64,000 nt of DNA from Bifidobacterium tissieri (GCF_002259645.1 NZ_MWWV01000007.1:1-64000), one strand, 5' to 3'; shown: positions 34,834-43,787, numbered from the stretch's first letter. A program made the numbers and translations. Notes: generated from the sequence alone by a model not told the origin.

Positions 34834-35844
34834 ATGGGACGTGAATTCCGCATCGGCACGAGACGAAGCCGCTTGGCATTACGCCAGACCGAGCTGATCT
34901 GTGACGCGCTGTGCGAACGGTTCCCGGATATCGTCATCACGCCGAAGCCGATCGTCACCCAGGGGGATCGGGATCTCAACTCCAGTCTGCAGACCATCGG
35001 CGGCAAGGGGGTGTTCGTCAAGGAGATCGAACGCGAATTGCTCGACGGCACGATCGATTTCGCCGCACACAGCCTCAAGGATGTGCAGCCGGTGCTGCCC
35101 GACGGACTGGTGCTGGGATGCTTTCCCAAGCGCGATTCCCCGTTCGACTGCCTGATCTCCCCGCGGCCGTATGAGCGTTTCGACGATCTGCCGACCGGCG
35201 CGCGCATCGGCACGAACAGCCTGCGACGGCAGGCGCAGCTGCTGCATCGCCGACCCGATCTGGTGATCGTGCCGATTCGTGGCAACATCGACAGTCGTCT
35301 ACGCAAGATCGAAACCGAGCATCTTGACGGTGTGATTCTGGCCGAGGCAGGATTGAACCGGCTGTATCCTTCATGCGCGGAAGGTGGTGCTGGCGTGGAG
35401 GTCTCCGAAACGGAATATCTCGGAGTATGTCATCCCGAACTGGATGGACTGTATCGGCTGTCGCTGAGAGGCGTGCTGCTGCCGGCCGCCGGTCAGGGCG
35501 CGATGGTGGTGGAATGCCGCGCCGACGACAGGGAGACGCTGGATCTGCTGGCCGCGATCGATGATCCGGTGACGCGTGACGAGGTCCTGACGGAACGGGA
35601 GTTCATGACCACGCTGGGTGGCAGCTGCACGTTCCCGATCGGAGCGTATGCGATGGCGATGGTGCCGCCGGAGACGGATGAGCGGTGCGTGGCCTTTGAA
35701 GGATTGGTCGCGTCGCCGGACGGCACGCATATGTTCACGGAGCGCAATGTCGGCACGGTCGCCGGTCATGTGGGGCGTGCCGTCGCTGAGGAATTCATCG
35801 AGCAGGGCGTGCTTCCGCTTATCGATCCGGGTGTACGGGCATAG
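34834..35844 (+). CDS. hemC: Hydroxymethylbilane synthase (porphobilinogen deaminase)
   Basis: A 336-residue HemC. It polymerises four porphobilinogens. Catalytic Asp83 in HSLKDVQ matches E. coli Asp84; dipyrromethane-cofactor Cys265 is in TLGGSCTFPIGAYA. N-terminal RIGTRRSRLALRQ and middle NSLRRQAQLLHRRPDL with IRGNIDSRL are standard. An insert of about 25 residues around SCAEGGAGVEVSETEYLGVCHPELDG makes it slightly longer than E. coli HemC. Start follows GGGGGACGGG. Confidence 0.93.
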   Translation: MGREFRIGTRRSRLALRQTELICDALCERFPDIVITPKPIVTQGDRDLNSSLQTIGGKGVFVKEIERELLDGTIDFAAHSLKDVQPVLPDGLVLGCFPKRDSPFDCLISPRPYERFDDLPTGARIGTNSLRRQAQLLHRRPDLVIVPIRGNIDSRLRKIETEHLDGVILAEAGLNRLYPSCAEGGAGVEVSETEYLGVCHPELDGLYRLSLRGVLLPAAGQGAMVVECRADDRETLDLLAAIDDPVTRDEVLTEREFMTTLGGSCTFPIGAYAMAMVPPETDERCVAFEGLVASPDGTHMFTERNVGTVAGHVGRAVAEEFIEQGVLPLIDPGVRA

Positions 35845-35853
35845 GGTTCTAGG

Positions 35854-35895
35854 GTTCTGGGTGTAACCGGGCAGGTTGAGGGTTACACCCAGAAC
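35854..35895. terminator. Bidirectional hairpin between hemC and alpha-glucosidase
   Basis: A perfect 15-bp stem, GTTCTGGGTGTAACC (35854-35868) with GGTTACACCCAGAAC (35881-35895), in the 88-bp gap between two convergent genes. Confidence 0.8.
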
Positions 35896-35932
35896 GGCAT
35901 GCTGCCTGTTGTTGCCTATTGTCTGGACTGCG

Positions 35933-37711
35933 TTAGAACGCGAGCCAGACGGTGGCGTCCTGGGGGAGGCGGCCGTTGTCGTCGAGCGAGGCGGAGGCGA
36001 GCAGCACCTCGGCCTCGGCGGGCAGGGTCAGCGGTTCGTCGGCGAAGTTCGTCACGCTGGCGAACGTGCGGTTGTCGGCGGTCGGACGGCTGTAGGCGAT
36101 CGCGGTGCCGCCTTCGGCGGTGTCGAAATCGTCCAGCCATGCGATCGACGTGTCGCCGGTCGGGGTGAGCAGACGCTGACGCAGGGCGAGCGCGGCTCGA
36201 TACAGGTTGAGCATGGATACTGGATCGGAATCCTCCGTATCGGCGGCGAAGTCCTTGAACCACAGGGGCTGCGGCAGATGCGGTTCGGCTGTGGGGAGGC
36301 CGTCGGGGCGTGCGCCCGGCGCCGGTGCGAACCCGAACGTTCCGGTCGTGCCGTCGCCGAACTTCTCGTCCCATTCGGCCGGCTTCGGCTCGTCGGCGGC
36401 GGTCCATGGCAGCGGCACGCGGCAGCCGTCGCGGCCCTTCACCGTGAACTGGTGCTCGGAATTGAAGGCGTAGGGGTCCTCCAGGCGATCCCATGGGATG
36501 TCGGCCACTTCGAACAGTCCGAGCTCCTCGCCCTGATAGATGTAGGCGGACCCCGGCAGGCCGAGTTCCATGAGCGCGGCCGCGCGGGCGCGACGGGTAC
36601 CGGCGGCGCGATCCTCCTCCACGAACTCGCCGTTGCGCAGCAGCCACGCCTCGGCCATCTGATGGTAGTGCTTCGTCTTCACCTGCGGCAGCGCGTATCG
36701 GCTGGCCGAACGCGGCACGTCATGGTTGTTCATCACCCACGTGGTGGTGGAGCCGGAGCGTTCGGCTGCGGCCATGCCGTCTTCGATGGCGGCGCGCAGA
36801 TCGGACTGACGCCAGTCGGCCTTGGCGAATTCGAAGTTGAAGATCTGGCCGAGTTCGTCCGGGCTGGCGTACAGGGCCTGATGTTCGGGGGAGATCCAGG
36901 CTTCGGCCACGGCGAAGCGCGGCGGATCGTATTCGTTGAACACGGTGCGCCATTCGCGGTAGATGTCATGGACTTCGGCGCGGTCGAAGAGCGGGTTGTC
37001 GCCGTTCGGGTTGAACTGGTCGAGCGTGGACCATTTGCCGAGTTCCACGAGCGGCTTGGATTCCAGATCCTTGGCGAGGCCGTGTGCCACGTCCACGCGG
37101 AATCCGTCGGTGCCGTGGTCGGACCAGAAGCGCAGGGTCTTGAGGAACTCCTCGTGGACTTCGGGATTCTTCCAGTTGAAGTCGGGCTGCTGCTTGGCGA
37201 ACAGGTGGAGATACCACTGGCCGTCGGCCACGCGCTCCCAAGCCGGACCGCCGAAGATCGACTGCCAGTCGTTCGGGGGCAGTTCGCCGTGCTCACCGCG
37301 TCCGTCGCGGAAGATGTAGCGGTCGCGTTCGGGGCTGCCGGGGGCGGCGTTCAGGGCGGCCTGGAACCAGACGTGCTTGTCGGCGCTGTGGTTGGGGACG
37401 ATGTCGACCACGATCTTGATGCCGGCCTCGTGGGCGCGGGCCACCATCTCGTCGAAGTCGTCCATACTGCCGAGGCGGGGGTCCACGTTGCGGTAGTCGA
37501 TCACGTCGTAGCCGCCGTCGTGCAGTTCGGAGGGGTAGAACGGGCTCAGCCAGATCGCGTCCACGCCGAGTTCCCTGAGATAGTCGATGCGGTCGGTCAC
37601 GCCCTTGAGGTCGCCAAGGCCGTCACCGTTCATGTCCTTGAAGCTGCGGGGGTAGACCTGATAGACCACCGCCTGCTTCCACCAGTCGTTGTGGAGATTG
37701 TTTGCGGTCAT
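35933..37711 (-). CDS. Alpha-glucosidase (GH13, oligo-1,6/alpha-1,4-glucosidase type)
   Basis: A 592-residue GH13 alpha-glucosidase. Conserved regions: DIVPNHSADKHVWF, GFRVDVAHGLAKD (nucleophile D207), FAVAEAWIS (acid/base E270) and VMNNHDVPR (D331). The N-terminal WWKQAVVYQVYPRSFKDMNGDGLGDLKG is typical of intracellular bifidobacterial alpha-glucosidases acting on isomaltose, sucrose or malto-oligosaccharides. No signal peptide. Start at 37711, preceded by GGAAAGGA; a longer frame extends to 37864 without support. Likely regulated by the nearby LacI-type protein. Confidence 0.9.
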   Translation of the reverse strand: MTANNLHNDWWKQAVVYQVYPRSFKDMNGDGLGDLKGVTDRIDYLRELGVDAIWLSPFYPSELHDGGYDVIDYRNVDPRLGSMDDFDEMVARAHEAGIKIVVDIVPNHSADKHVWFQAALNAAPGSPERDRYIFRDGRGEHGELPPNDWQSIFGGPAWERVADGQWYLHLFAKQQPDFNWKNPEVHEEFLKTLRFWSDHGTDGFRVDVAHGLAKDLESKPLVELGKWSTLDQFNPNGDNPLFDRAEVHDIYREWRTVFNEYDPPRFAVAEAWISPEHQALYASPDELGQIFNFEFAKADWRQSDLRAAIEDGMAAAERSGSTTTWVMNNHDVPRSASRYALPQVKTKHYHQMAEAWLLRNGEFVEEDRAAGTRRARAAALMELGLPGSAYIYQGEELGLFEVADIPWDRLEDPYAFNSEHQFTVKGRDGCRVPLPWTAADEPKPAEWDEKFGDGTTGTFGFAPAPGARPDGLPTAEPHLPQPLWFKDFAADTEDSDPVSMLNLYRAALALRQRLLTPTGDTSIAWLDDFDTAEGGTAIAYSRPTADNRTFASVTNFADEPLTLPAEAEVLLASASLDDNGRLPQDATVWLAF

Positions 37712-38014
37712 TGCTGTCCTTTCCGTACAAGAAGTCCGGTAGTTCCGATTGTCCACCGGTCGGCGATGGCCGGTAAAGGGGTGTCGGTGCCGGATGTGGA
37801 CTACGTCATATTTGAACGTTCTAATCCTATCGCGACGGAACGACGATTGTGTACGTTCGTACATATCGGCGTGTCAGATTCGCAAATCGTGAATAATCGT
37901 CACTCGGACATGACCTATAAGCAAACTTCTGTATAACTCTCATGAATGCTTATGGCTAACAGAGCCGACATCGGCAACAACACATGACATACAACACATG
38001 ACATGGGGAGAACA
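37712..38014. promoter_or_regulatory. Divergent promoter region, alpha-glucosidase / cystine symporter
   Basis: 303 bp. An inverted repeat TGTACG-TT-CGTACA at 37850-37863 and the octamer GAACGTTC (37814-37821) lie upstream of the alpha-glucosidase start. Either could be the LacI-type operator. Two direct ACATGACA words precede the symporter. Confidence 0.45.
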
Positions 38015-39577
38015 ATGTCAGACGTGACACTCAACTGGGTGGCGCTCGGCGTCACCGTCATCCTGTTCGCGGGAATCGCGGCGCTGAGCGTGAAGAAGAA
38101 GGCCGGATTCACCACACGAGTGCTGCTCGCCACCGTGCTGGGCATCGGCATGGGCGTGATCTTCAAAGGACACACCGACTACGTGGCCGCGTTCGGCACC
38201 GTATGGTCCAACGTGATCTCCGCCATCGTGGTGCCGCTCCTGCTGTTCAGCATCATCGCCAGCATCACCAACCTCGGCGAATCCGTGCGACTGCGCAACA
38301 TCGGCATCAAAACCATAGTCCTGCTGCTGCTCAACACCCTCACCGCGGCGGCGATCACACTGGCCCTGGCGCTCGCGTTCGGCGTGGGCAAGGGCTTCCA
38401 GTACACGCTGCCCACCGACTACCAGCAGCGCGAGGTGCCGGCCGTGATCGACACCATCGTGAATCTGTTCCCCACGAATCTGGCCGCGAACTGGTCTGAA
38501 AACCAGGTGGTGCCCGTGGTCGTCTTCGCCATCCTCGTGGCCGTGGCCTACAACGCGGCCGGTTCCACCGACAGGGCCCGCGCAGCCATCGCGCCGTTCA
38601 AGGCGTTCATCGACGCCGGCAACGTGGTGATGTCCCGCGCCACGCAGATCGTGGTGGGCTTCACGCCGTACGCCGTGCTGTCCCTCATCGCCGCGGCGGT
38701 GAGCGGCAGTGACGTGGCGGCCCTGCTGCCGCTGCTCGTGGTGCTGGTCGTGGCGTACATCGCCATGGCCCTGCAGATGTTCGTGGTGCAGCCGCTCGTG
38801 CTGGCCGCCGCCACCCGACTCAACCCGGTGTACTTCTTCAAGTCGTTCTGGACCACGGGCGTGGTGGCGTTCACCTCCGAAAGCAGCATCGGCACGATTC
38901 CGGTGACCGTGCGCCAGCTGCGTGGCGCGGGCGTGCCCGGCGACATCGCGTCGTTCGTGGCCGGACTTGGTGCCAACCTCGGTATGCCCGGATGCGCGGG
39001 CGTGTGGCCCGTACTGCTCGCCGTGTTCGCCGTGAACGCGCAGGGACTGGCGTACTCGCCGGCACAGTACGGATTCCTCGTGGTGCTGGCGCTGCTGGTG
39101 TCGATCGGCACGGTCGGCGTGCCCGGAACCGCCACGATCACCGCGACGTCCCTGTTCGCGGCCGCCGGACTGCCGATCCCGTTCATCGCGATCTCCCAGC
39201 CGATCTCCCAGATCGTCGACATGGGCCGTACCGCGCTCAACGTCGCCGGTGCCGCCAACACGGCCGTGGTCGTGGCCGCCAGCGAGAAGCAGCTCGACGA
39301 GGACCTGTACTATCAGCGCAAGGCATTCGCCGAGGAAGAGGAAGACGCGATCGAGGCATTCCGCGGCACCATCGCCGGTGTAACGTCCGGTGTTCCCGCG
39401 ACGGCTGCATCCAGCTCCGCGGGAGCGGTGGGCGTTTCCGCCGCATCCGTGTTCGCATCCGCATCGTCGAACCCGCTGGACTTCACGCCCGGTGCCGTGC
39501 TCGCCGGTCAGGGCGAAGACCTGTGCGGCGTCCGCCTGCCGGTCAAGTCCGGTGCCCGCCACTCCGAGGAAAAGTAG
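38015..39577 (+). CDS. tcyP: Cystine:cation symporter (TcyP-like)
   Basis: A 520-residue dicarboxylate/amino-acid:cation symporter. It aligns by eye with the cystine transporter TcyP: KKKAGFTTRVLLATVLGIGMG, RLNPVYFFKSFWTTGVVAFTSESSIGTIP, GMPGCAGVWPVLLAVF and QIVDMGRTALNVAGAANTA match its hallmark stretches. Eight or so membrane helices and two re-entrant loops are expected. The C-terminal 80 residues are an Ala/Ser-rich cytosolic tail not found in TcyP. Start at 38015 after GGGGAG. It adds a cystine route to the sulfur-scavenging gene set. Confidence 0.78.
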   Translation: MSDVTLNWVALGVTVILFAGIAALSVKKKAGFTTRVLLATVLGIGMGVIFKGHTDYVAAFGTVWSNVISAIVVPLLLFSIIASITNLGESVRLRNIGIKTIVLLLLNTLTAAAITLALALAFGVGKGFQYTLPTDYQQREVPAVIDTIVNLFPTNLAANWSENQVVPVVVFAILVAVAYNAAGSTDRARAAIAPFKAFIDAGNVVMSRATQIVVGFTPYAVLSLIAAAVSGSDVAALLPLLVVLVVAYIAMALQMFVVQPLVLAAATRLNPVYFFKSFWTTGVVAFTSESSIGTIPVTVRQLRGAGVPGDIASFVAGLGANLGMPGCAGVWPVLLAVFAVNAQGLAYSPAQYGFLVVLALLVSIGTVGVPGTATITATSLFAAAGLPIPFIAISQPISQIVDMGRTALNVAGAANTAVVVAASEKQLDEDLYYQRKAFAEEEEDAIEAFRGTIAGVTSGVPATAASSSAGAVGVSAASVFASASSNPLDFTPGAVLAGQGEDLCGVRLPVKSGARHSEEK

Positions 39578-39615
39578 CGTCCGGATTTCCGCCGTTGCCG
39601 GCGTAATGAACGAAC

Positions 39616-39652
39616 AGGGTCCGTGTCGCCAAGCGCACACGGACCCTCGCCA
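39616..39652 (+). terminator. Terminator after cystine symporter
   Basis: AGGGTCCGTGT (39616-39626) pairs with ACACGGACCCT (39637-39647), 39 bp after the stop. There is no long T-run, so termination strength is uncertain. Confidence 0.65.
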
Positions 39653-39688
39653 TATCCATACCAATCCATTCCGTATGACACGCACCCT

Positions 39689-39708
39689 CTTAGTGTGATC
39701 ACACTAAG
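39689..39708. promoter_or_regulatory. Perfect 20-bp palindrome
   Basis: Half-site CTTAGTGTGA is followed directly by its reverse complement. It has no loop, which favours a protein-binding site, but no gene starts within 500 bp. It may be a remnant or a bidirectional structure. Confidence 0.45.
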
Positions 39709-39792
39709 GAATGCCCAAACACCTAGCAGCAGTACCCTCCCTGACGGAACGCCCCCCATTCCTGGGAGCTATCCCTCCCTGATAGAGCTATT

Positions 39793-39905
39793 CATTCCTG
39801 ACGGAACGACCCATTCCTGACGGAACGACCCATTCCTGACGGAACGACCCATTCCTGACGGAACGACCCATTCCTGACGGAACGACCCATTCCTGACGGA
39901 ACGAC
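39793..39905. repeat. 19-bp tandem repeat, six copies
   Basis: Six tandem copies of CCATTCCTGACGGAACGAC (the first lacks one base), with degenerate copies just upstream. Each unit contains a small TTCC-TGAC-GGAA dyad. There are no unique spacers, so it is not CRISPR. It looks like a length-variable minisatellite. Confidence 0.85.
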
Positions 39906-39942
39906 ATTCACCCCCGATTCGGTTTATTTCGCATCCACCTGA

Positions 39943-40066
39943 GCGGAAGGCCGGTGCATGATGTCCGACTGTATCAGCGGAGGCGATTTGATATGCTCTG
40001 CAATCAAAACGCCGGAGCGAGGCCAAACGGCCCGAGTGTGTCGGACATCATGCACCGGCTTTCCGC
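39943..40066 (+). repeat. 124-nt structured element, copy 2
   Basis: Same length and plan as 29784-29907. Arms 39943-39969 and 40040-40066 pair with one mismatch but have a different sequence from copy 1. The core keeps GGAGG, ATG (39994) and a short reading frame MLCNQNAGARPNGPSVSDI, here closed by a stop after 27 codons. Nine-base direct repeats CCACCTGAG border it (39935-39943 and 40069-40077), like a target-site duplication. Confidence 0.75.
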
Positions 40067-40303
40067 GCCCACCTGAGAGCATTGAGCGCCGACTTGACCC
40101 GTCCCACAGTGCTCGTCCTGTCGTGATCGCCCCACAGTGAGCATCCGCCCGTGATCGCCAATGTATAGGGAAAACCAAGAGCATCCCTGTAACATGTCTG
40201 ACATCTTCGAGATCGAAACGAAATACTCGAGCAACACGTTCGATGCCGAACGTTGCCATGCTGTTCCCCGTTGCAATCGTTGAATTACGGGGAGAGGAAA
40301 CGC
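40067..40303 (+). promoter_or_regulatory. Leader and promoter region of the urea transporter operon
   Basis: Gene-free. CCCCGT (40266-40271) can pair with ACGGGG (40287-40292), just overlapping the ribosome site. Two CGTTG half-sites (40269 and 40278 area) occur in direct orientation, reminiscent of the CGTTG-N6-CAACG box, but no full palindrome was found. Confidence 0.4.
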
Positions 40304-41650
40304 ATGGCCAGAACATCACTATTCCACGCCGGCCGTGCCGGACTACGTTCCGGCATGATGCGCGCCGGCGCAGCAGCAGTGGCCGTCGCCGCGATCATGA
40401 GCCTCGGTGGCTGCGGATGGGGTCGCACCGTCGCCGAGAAGGAAGCGCTGGACGCCACCGCCGCCAGCGCGACCAGCACCACATCCTGCGTGGACACATC
40501 CGGCAGCACCATCAAGGTCGGCTTCGTCAACTCGCTGTCCGGCACCATGGCGATCTCCGAGAAGACCGTAAGCGATTCCCTGCACATGGCCGTCGACGAG
40601 ATCAACGCGGACGGTGGCGTGCTCGGCAAGAAGATCGAAATCGAACAGCAGGACGGCAAATCCGAACCCGCCACCTTCGCCGAAAAGGCGCGCACATTGA
40701 TCGAAAAGCAGTGCGTGGCCGCGGTGTTCGGCGGATGGACGTCCAGCTCCCGCAAGGCCATGCTGCCCGTCTTCGAAGAGGACAACGCGCTGCTGTTCTA
40801 CCCGCTGCAATATGAGGGCATGGAAGCCAGCCCGAACATCTTCTACTCGGGTGCCGCACCGAACCAGCAGATCGTGCCCGCGCTCGACTACCTCAAGGAG
40901 CAGGGTTACAAGAAACTGTTCCTGGTCGGTTCCGACTACGTGTTCCCGCAGACCGCCAACCGCGTGGTCAAGGCCTATGCGGAAGGCAACGGCATGGAGG
41001 TCGTCGGCGAGGAATACACGCCCATGGGCTCCACCGACTTCACCACGATCGTGAACAAACTCAAGTTCTCCGGCGCGGACGCCGTGGTCAACACGCTCAA
41101 CGGCGACTCCAACGTCGCGTTCTTCAAGGAGTACAAGGCATCCGGCCTGACCGCCGAATCCACGCCCGTGATCTCCATGTCGATCGCCGAAGAAGAAGTT
41201 GCGTCGATCGGCGTCGACAACGTCGACGGCCAGCTCACCGCATGGAACTACTACCAGACGCTCGACAGCACCACCAACAAGACGTTCGTCAAGAACTTCA
41301 AGGCCAAGTACGGCGAAAACCGCCCCACCTCCGATCCGATGGAATCCGCCTACACCTCCGTCTACCTGTGGAAGGCGATGGTCGAAAAGGCCAAGTCGTT
41401 CGACGTGGACAAGGTCAAGGCCGCCGCCGACGGCGTCGCGTTCGACGCGCCGGAGGGCAAGGTCACCGTGGACGGCAAGAACCACCACATCTACAAGACG
41501 TCGTACATCGGCAAGATCGGCAAGGACAAGCTCATCCACACCGTGTGGAAATCCGACGGGCCGATCAAGCCCGACCCGTACCTGACCACCTACGACTGGG
41601 CGAAGAGCCTGAGCGCCGGTGCCACCGATTCCACGTCCAAGAGCGAGTAA
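40304..41650 (+). CDS. urtA: Urea ABC transporter, substrate-binding lipoprotein
   Basis: A 448-residue UrtA. Lipobox SLGGCGW (C37). Family stretches: IKVGFVNSLSGTMAISEKTVSDSLHMAVDEIN, AAVFGGWTSSSRKAMLPVFE, LLFYPLQYEGMEASPNIFYSGAAPNQQIVPALDYL, and SDYVFPQTANRVVKAY, all characteristic of urea-type rather than branched amino-acid binding proteins. Start follows GGGGAGAGG. First gene of urtABCDE, directly upstream of the urease genes. Confidence 0.93.
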   Translation: MARTSLFHAGRAGLRSGMMRAGAAAVAVAAIMSLGGCGWGRTVAEKEALDATAASATSTTSCVDTSGSTIKVGFVNSLSGTMAISEKTVSDSLHMAVDEINADGGVLGKKIEIEQQDGKSEPATFAEKARTLIEKQCVAAVFGGWTSSSRKAMLPVFEEDNALLFYPLQYEGMEASPNIFYSGAAPNQQIVPALDYLKEQGYKKLFLVGSDYVFPQTANRVVKAYAEGNGMEVVGEEYTPMGSTDFTTIVNKLKFSGADAVVNTLNGDSNVAFFKEYKASGLTAESTPVISMSIAEEEVASIGVDNVDGQLTAWNYYQTLDSTTNKTFVKNFKAKYGENRPTSDPMESAYTSVYLWKAMVEKAKSFDVDKVKAAADGVAFDAPEGKVTVDGKNHHIYKTSYIGKIGKDKLIHTVWKSDGPIKPDPYLTTYDWAKSLSAGATDSTSKSE

Positions 41651-41668
41651 GAGGAAGAGAGAACAACC

Positions 41669-42553
41669 ATGAACATGCTGTTTCCGCAGATCGTTGCGGG
41701 ATTGTCAAACGGATCGATCCTGCTGCTCGCCGCGCTCGGCCTGTCGCTGACATTCGGCCAGATGGGCGTGATCAACAACGCGCACGGCGAATTCATGATG
41801 GCCGGCGCTTACACCGCCTACGTGATGAGTTCCGTGATCGGCAGCAAGACCGTGGCCCTGGCCGTGGCGCTCGTCGTCGGATTCGTGGTGTCGGGTCTGC
41901 TCGGCCTGCTGCTCGACGTTCTGCTGCTCGAACGCATGCGTGAACGTCCGCTCGACACGCTGCTCGTCACATTCGGCGTATCGCTGGTGCTGCAACAGGT
42001 GGCGCGAGACATCTTCGGCGCGACCGGCGTATACGCGCAGGCCCCGGCCGGACTCACCCAGCCGGTGACCATCTTCGGCTACAGCTTCCCGGCCGCCCGA
42101 CTGTTCATCTTCATCCTCGCCGTGGTCTGCGTGGCCGCACTGTACGCGGTGCTCAAGCTCACGCCGCTCGGCCGTCAGATCCGCGCCACGTCCGAAAGCC
42201 GTGAACTCGCCGAAGTGTCCGGCATCTCCACCAAGGCCGTGGACCATGTGACGTTCTTCATCGGCTCGGGTATCGCCGGTGTGGCCGGTGTGGCGCTGAG
42301 CCTGCTCAACTCGATCAGCTACAACTTCGGCACTACCTTCATCGTGCAGGCGTTCCTCGTGGTCGTCGCCGGCGGCGTCGGCCAGCTCAAGGGTGCGGTG
42401 ATCGCATCGTTCGTGCTGGGTCTGTGCCAGTCCGCCGTGGAACTGCCCACCTCGTCGTCGATCGCACAGATGTCGGTGTTCCTAATCGTCGTCGTGTTCC
42501 TGCAGTTCCGTCCGCAGGGCCTCGTCTCGATCCGTTCGAGAAACCTGGCGTAA
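41669..42553 (+). CDS. urtB: Urea ABC transporter permease UrtB
   Basis: A 294-residue LivH-type permease. SNGSILLLAALGLSLTFGQMGVINNAHGEFMMAGAYTAYV is the typical N-terminal region of UrtB, and the coupling region RATSESRELAEVSGISTKAVDHVTFFIGSGIAGVAG is clear. Eight helices expected. It starts 18 bp after urtA. Confidence 0.92.
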   Translation: MNMLFPQIVAGLSNGSILLLAALGLSLTFGQMGVINNAHGEFMMAGAYTAYVMSSVIGSKTVALAVALVVGFVVSGLLGLLLDVLLLERMRERPLDTLLVTFGVSLVLQQVARDIFGATGVYAQAPAGLTQPVTIFGYSFPAARLFIFILAVVCVAALYAVLKLTPLGRQIRATSESRELAEVSGISTKAVDHVTFFIGSGIAGVAGVALSLLNSISYNFGTTFIVQAFLVVVAGGVGQLKGAVIASFVLGLCQSAVELPTSSSIAQMSVFLIVVVFLQFRPQGLVSIRSRNLA

Positions 42554-42638
42554 CGGATGACGGACTGATGAGTGCGAATACGAATACGAATGAATGACAC
42601 GAACATGAACGACGTGAACGTGAAAGAGGGGAACTGAC

Positions 42639-43787
42639 ATGAATGCACCAACGACTTCCTCCGGCGTGGCCGGAGCGTTCATCGGCAAATACCGGGCGTG
42701 GTTCGGCACGGCCATAACGATCGTACTGATCTTCCTGATGCCGGCCGTGCTGAGCACCTACAGCCTGGGACTGCTCGCCAAATATCTGTGCTACGCGATG
42801 GTCGCCGTGGGCATCGGACTGGCATGGGGACAGGGCGGCATGCTGACGCTCGGCCAGGGCATGTTCTTCGGTCTGGGCGCCTACGTGATGGCCATCCACC
42901 TCAAGCTTGAGGAACTCGGGCCGGGCGAAGTGCCCGACTTCATGGCCCAGTACGGCATCACGCAGCTGCCCGGATTCTGGGAGCTGTTCCGCAACCCGGT
43001 GATCGCCGCGATCTCCGTGGCCGTAGTGCCCGGCGCGATCGCAGCCATCCTCGGCATCCTCGTGTTCGGCCGCGGTGTGCGCGGCGCCTACTTCGCCATC
43101 CTGTCGCAGGCGCTGGTGGCCGCATTCTCCGTACTGCTGATCGGCCAATCCAAAACCACCGGCGGCGCGAACGGTCTGAGTGACTTCTCCGGATTCTTCG
43201 GATACGATCTGACCGACCCCGCCAACAAGACCATGATCTACTTCATCTGCGCGTTCCTCACGCTCGGCATGGTGCTGATCGTGCGCTGGATTCGCGGATC
43301 ATTCATGGGCGAGCTGATCATCGGCGTGCGCGATCAGGAAAACCGTATGAAGTTCCTCGGCTACAACCCCGCATCGATCAAGGTGTTCGCCTTCTCGCTG
43401 GCGGCCATGTTCGCCGGCATCGGCGGCGCGATGTTCGTGCCGGTCGTCGGCATCATCTCCCCGTCCGACATCGGCGTGACCCCGTCGATCCTCATGCTCG
43501 CCGGCGTGGTCATCGGCGGCCGCACCACACTGCTCGGACCCGTGATCGGCACGCTGCTCGTCCGCTTCGCCGAAACGCAGCTGTCCGACGCCTACCCGTC
43601 CGCATGGACCTACATCGAAGGCCTCATGTTCATCCTCGTCATCGCATTCGCGCCCATGGGACTCGGCCAGTTCAAGGGCGTATGGCCATGGATCGTCGAG
43701 AAAGTCACCGGCCGATCGTCCGGTGCCGCAGTGTCGGCCGGTGCAGCGGCCGCCGCGCCCGTCGCAGCCAAGGCGGTGAAGGCATGA
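42639..43787 (+). CDS. urtC: Urea ABC transporter permease UrtC
   Basis: A 382-residue LivM-type permease. Typical UrtC stretch: GLAWGQGGMLTLGQGMFFGLGAYVMAIHLKLE and TTGGANGLSDFSGFFGYDL; coupling region GVRDQENRMKFLGYNPASIKVFAFSLAAMFAGIGGAMF. An Ala/Val-rich 25-residue tail ends the protein. Start preceded by AGAGGGG. The stop overlaps a possible urtD ATG by four bases. Confidence 0.92.
   Translation: MNAPTTSSGVAGAFIGKYRAWFGTAITIVLIFLMPAVLSTYSLGLLAKYLCYAMVAVGIGLAWGQGGMLTLGQGMFFGLGAYVMAIHLKLEELGPGEVPDFMAQYGITQLPGFWELFRNPVIAAISVAVVPGAIAAILGILVFGRGVRGAYFAILSQALVAAFSVLLIGQSKTTGGANGLSDFSGFFGYDLTDPANKTMIYFICAFLTLGMVLIVRWIRGSFMGELIIGVRDQENRMKFLGYNPASIKVFAFSLAAMFAGIGGAMFVPVVGIISPSDIGVTPSILMLAGVVIGGRTTLLGPVIGTLLVRFAETQLSDAYPSAWTYIEGLMFILVIAFAPMGLGQFKGVWPWIVEKVTGRSSGAAVSAGAAAAAPVAAKAVKA

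Noticed and set aside
39793-39905. CRISPR array
   Set aside because: The 19-bp units are directly adjacent with no unique spacers, and no cas genes are present.
40190-40240. GlnR-type nitrogen box upstream of urtA (GTAAC-N6-GACAT)
   Set aside because: Only a partial match to the actinobacterial consensus and no second half at proper spacing.
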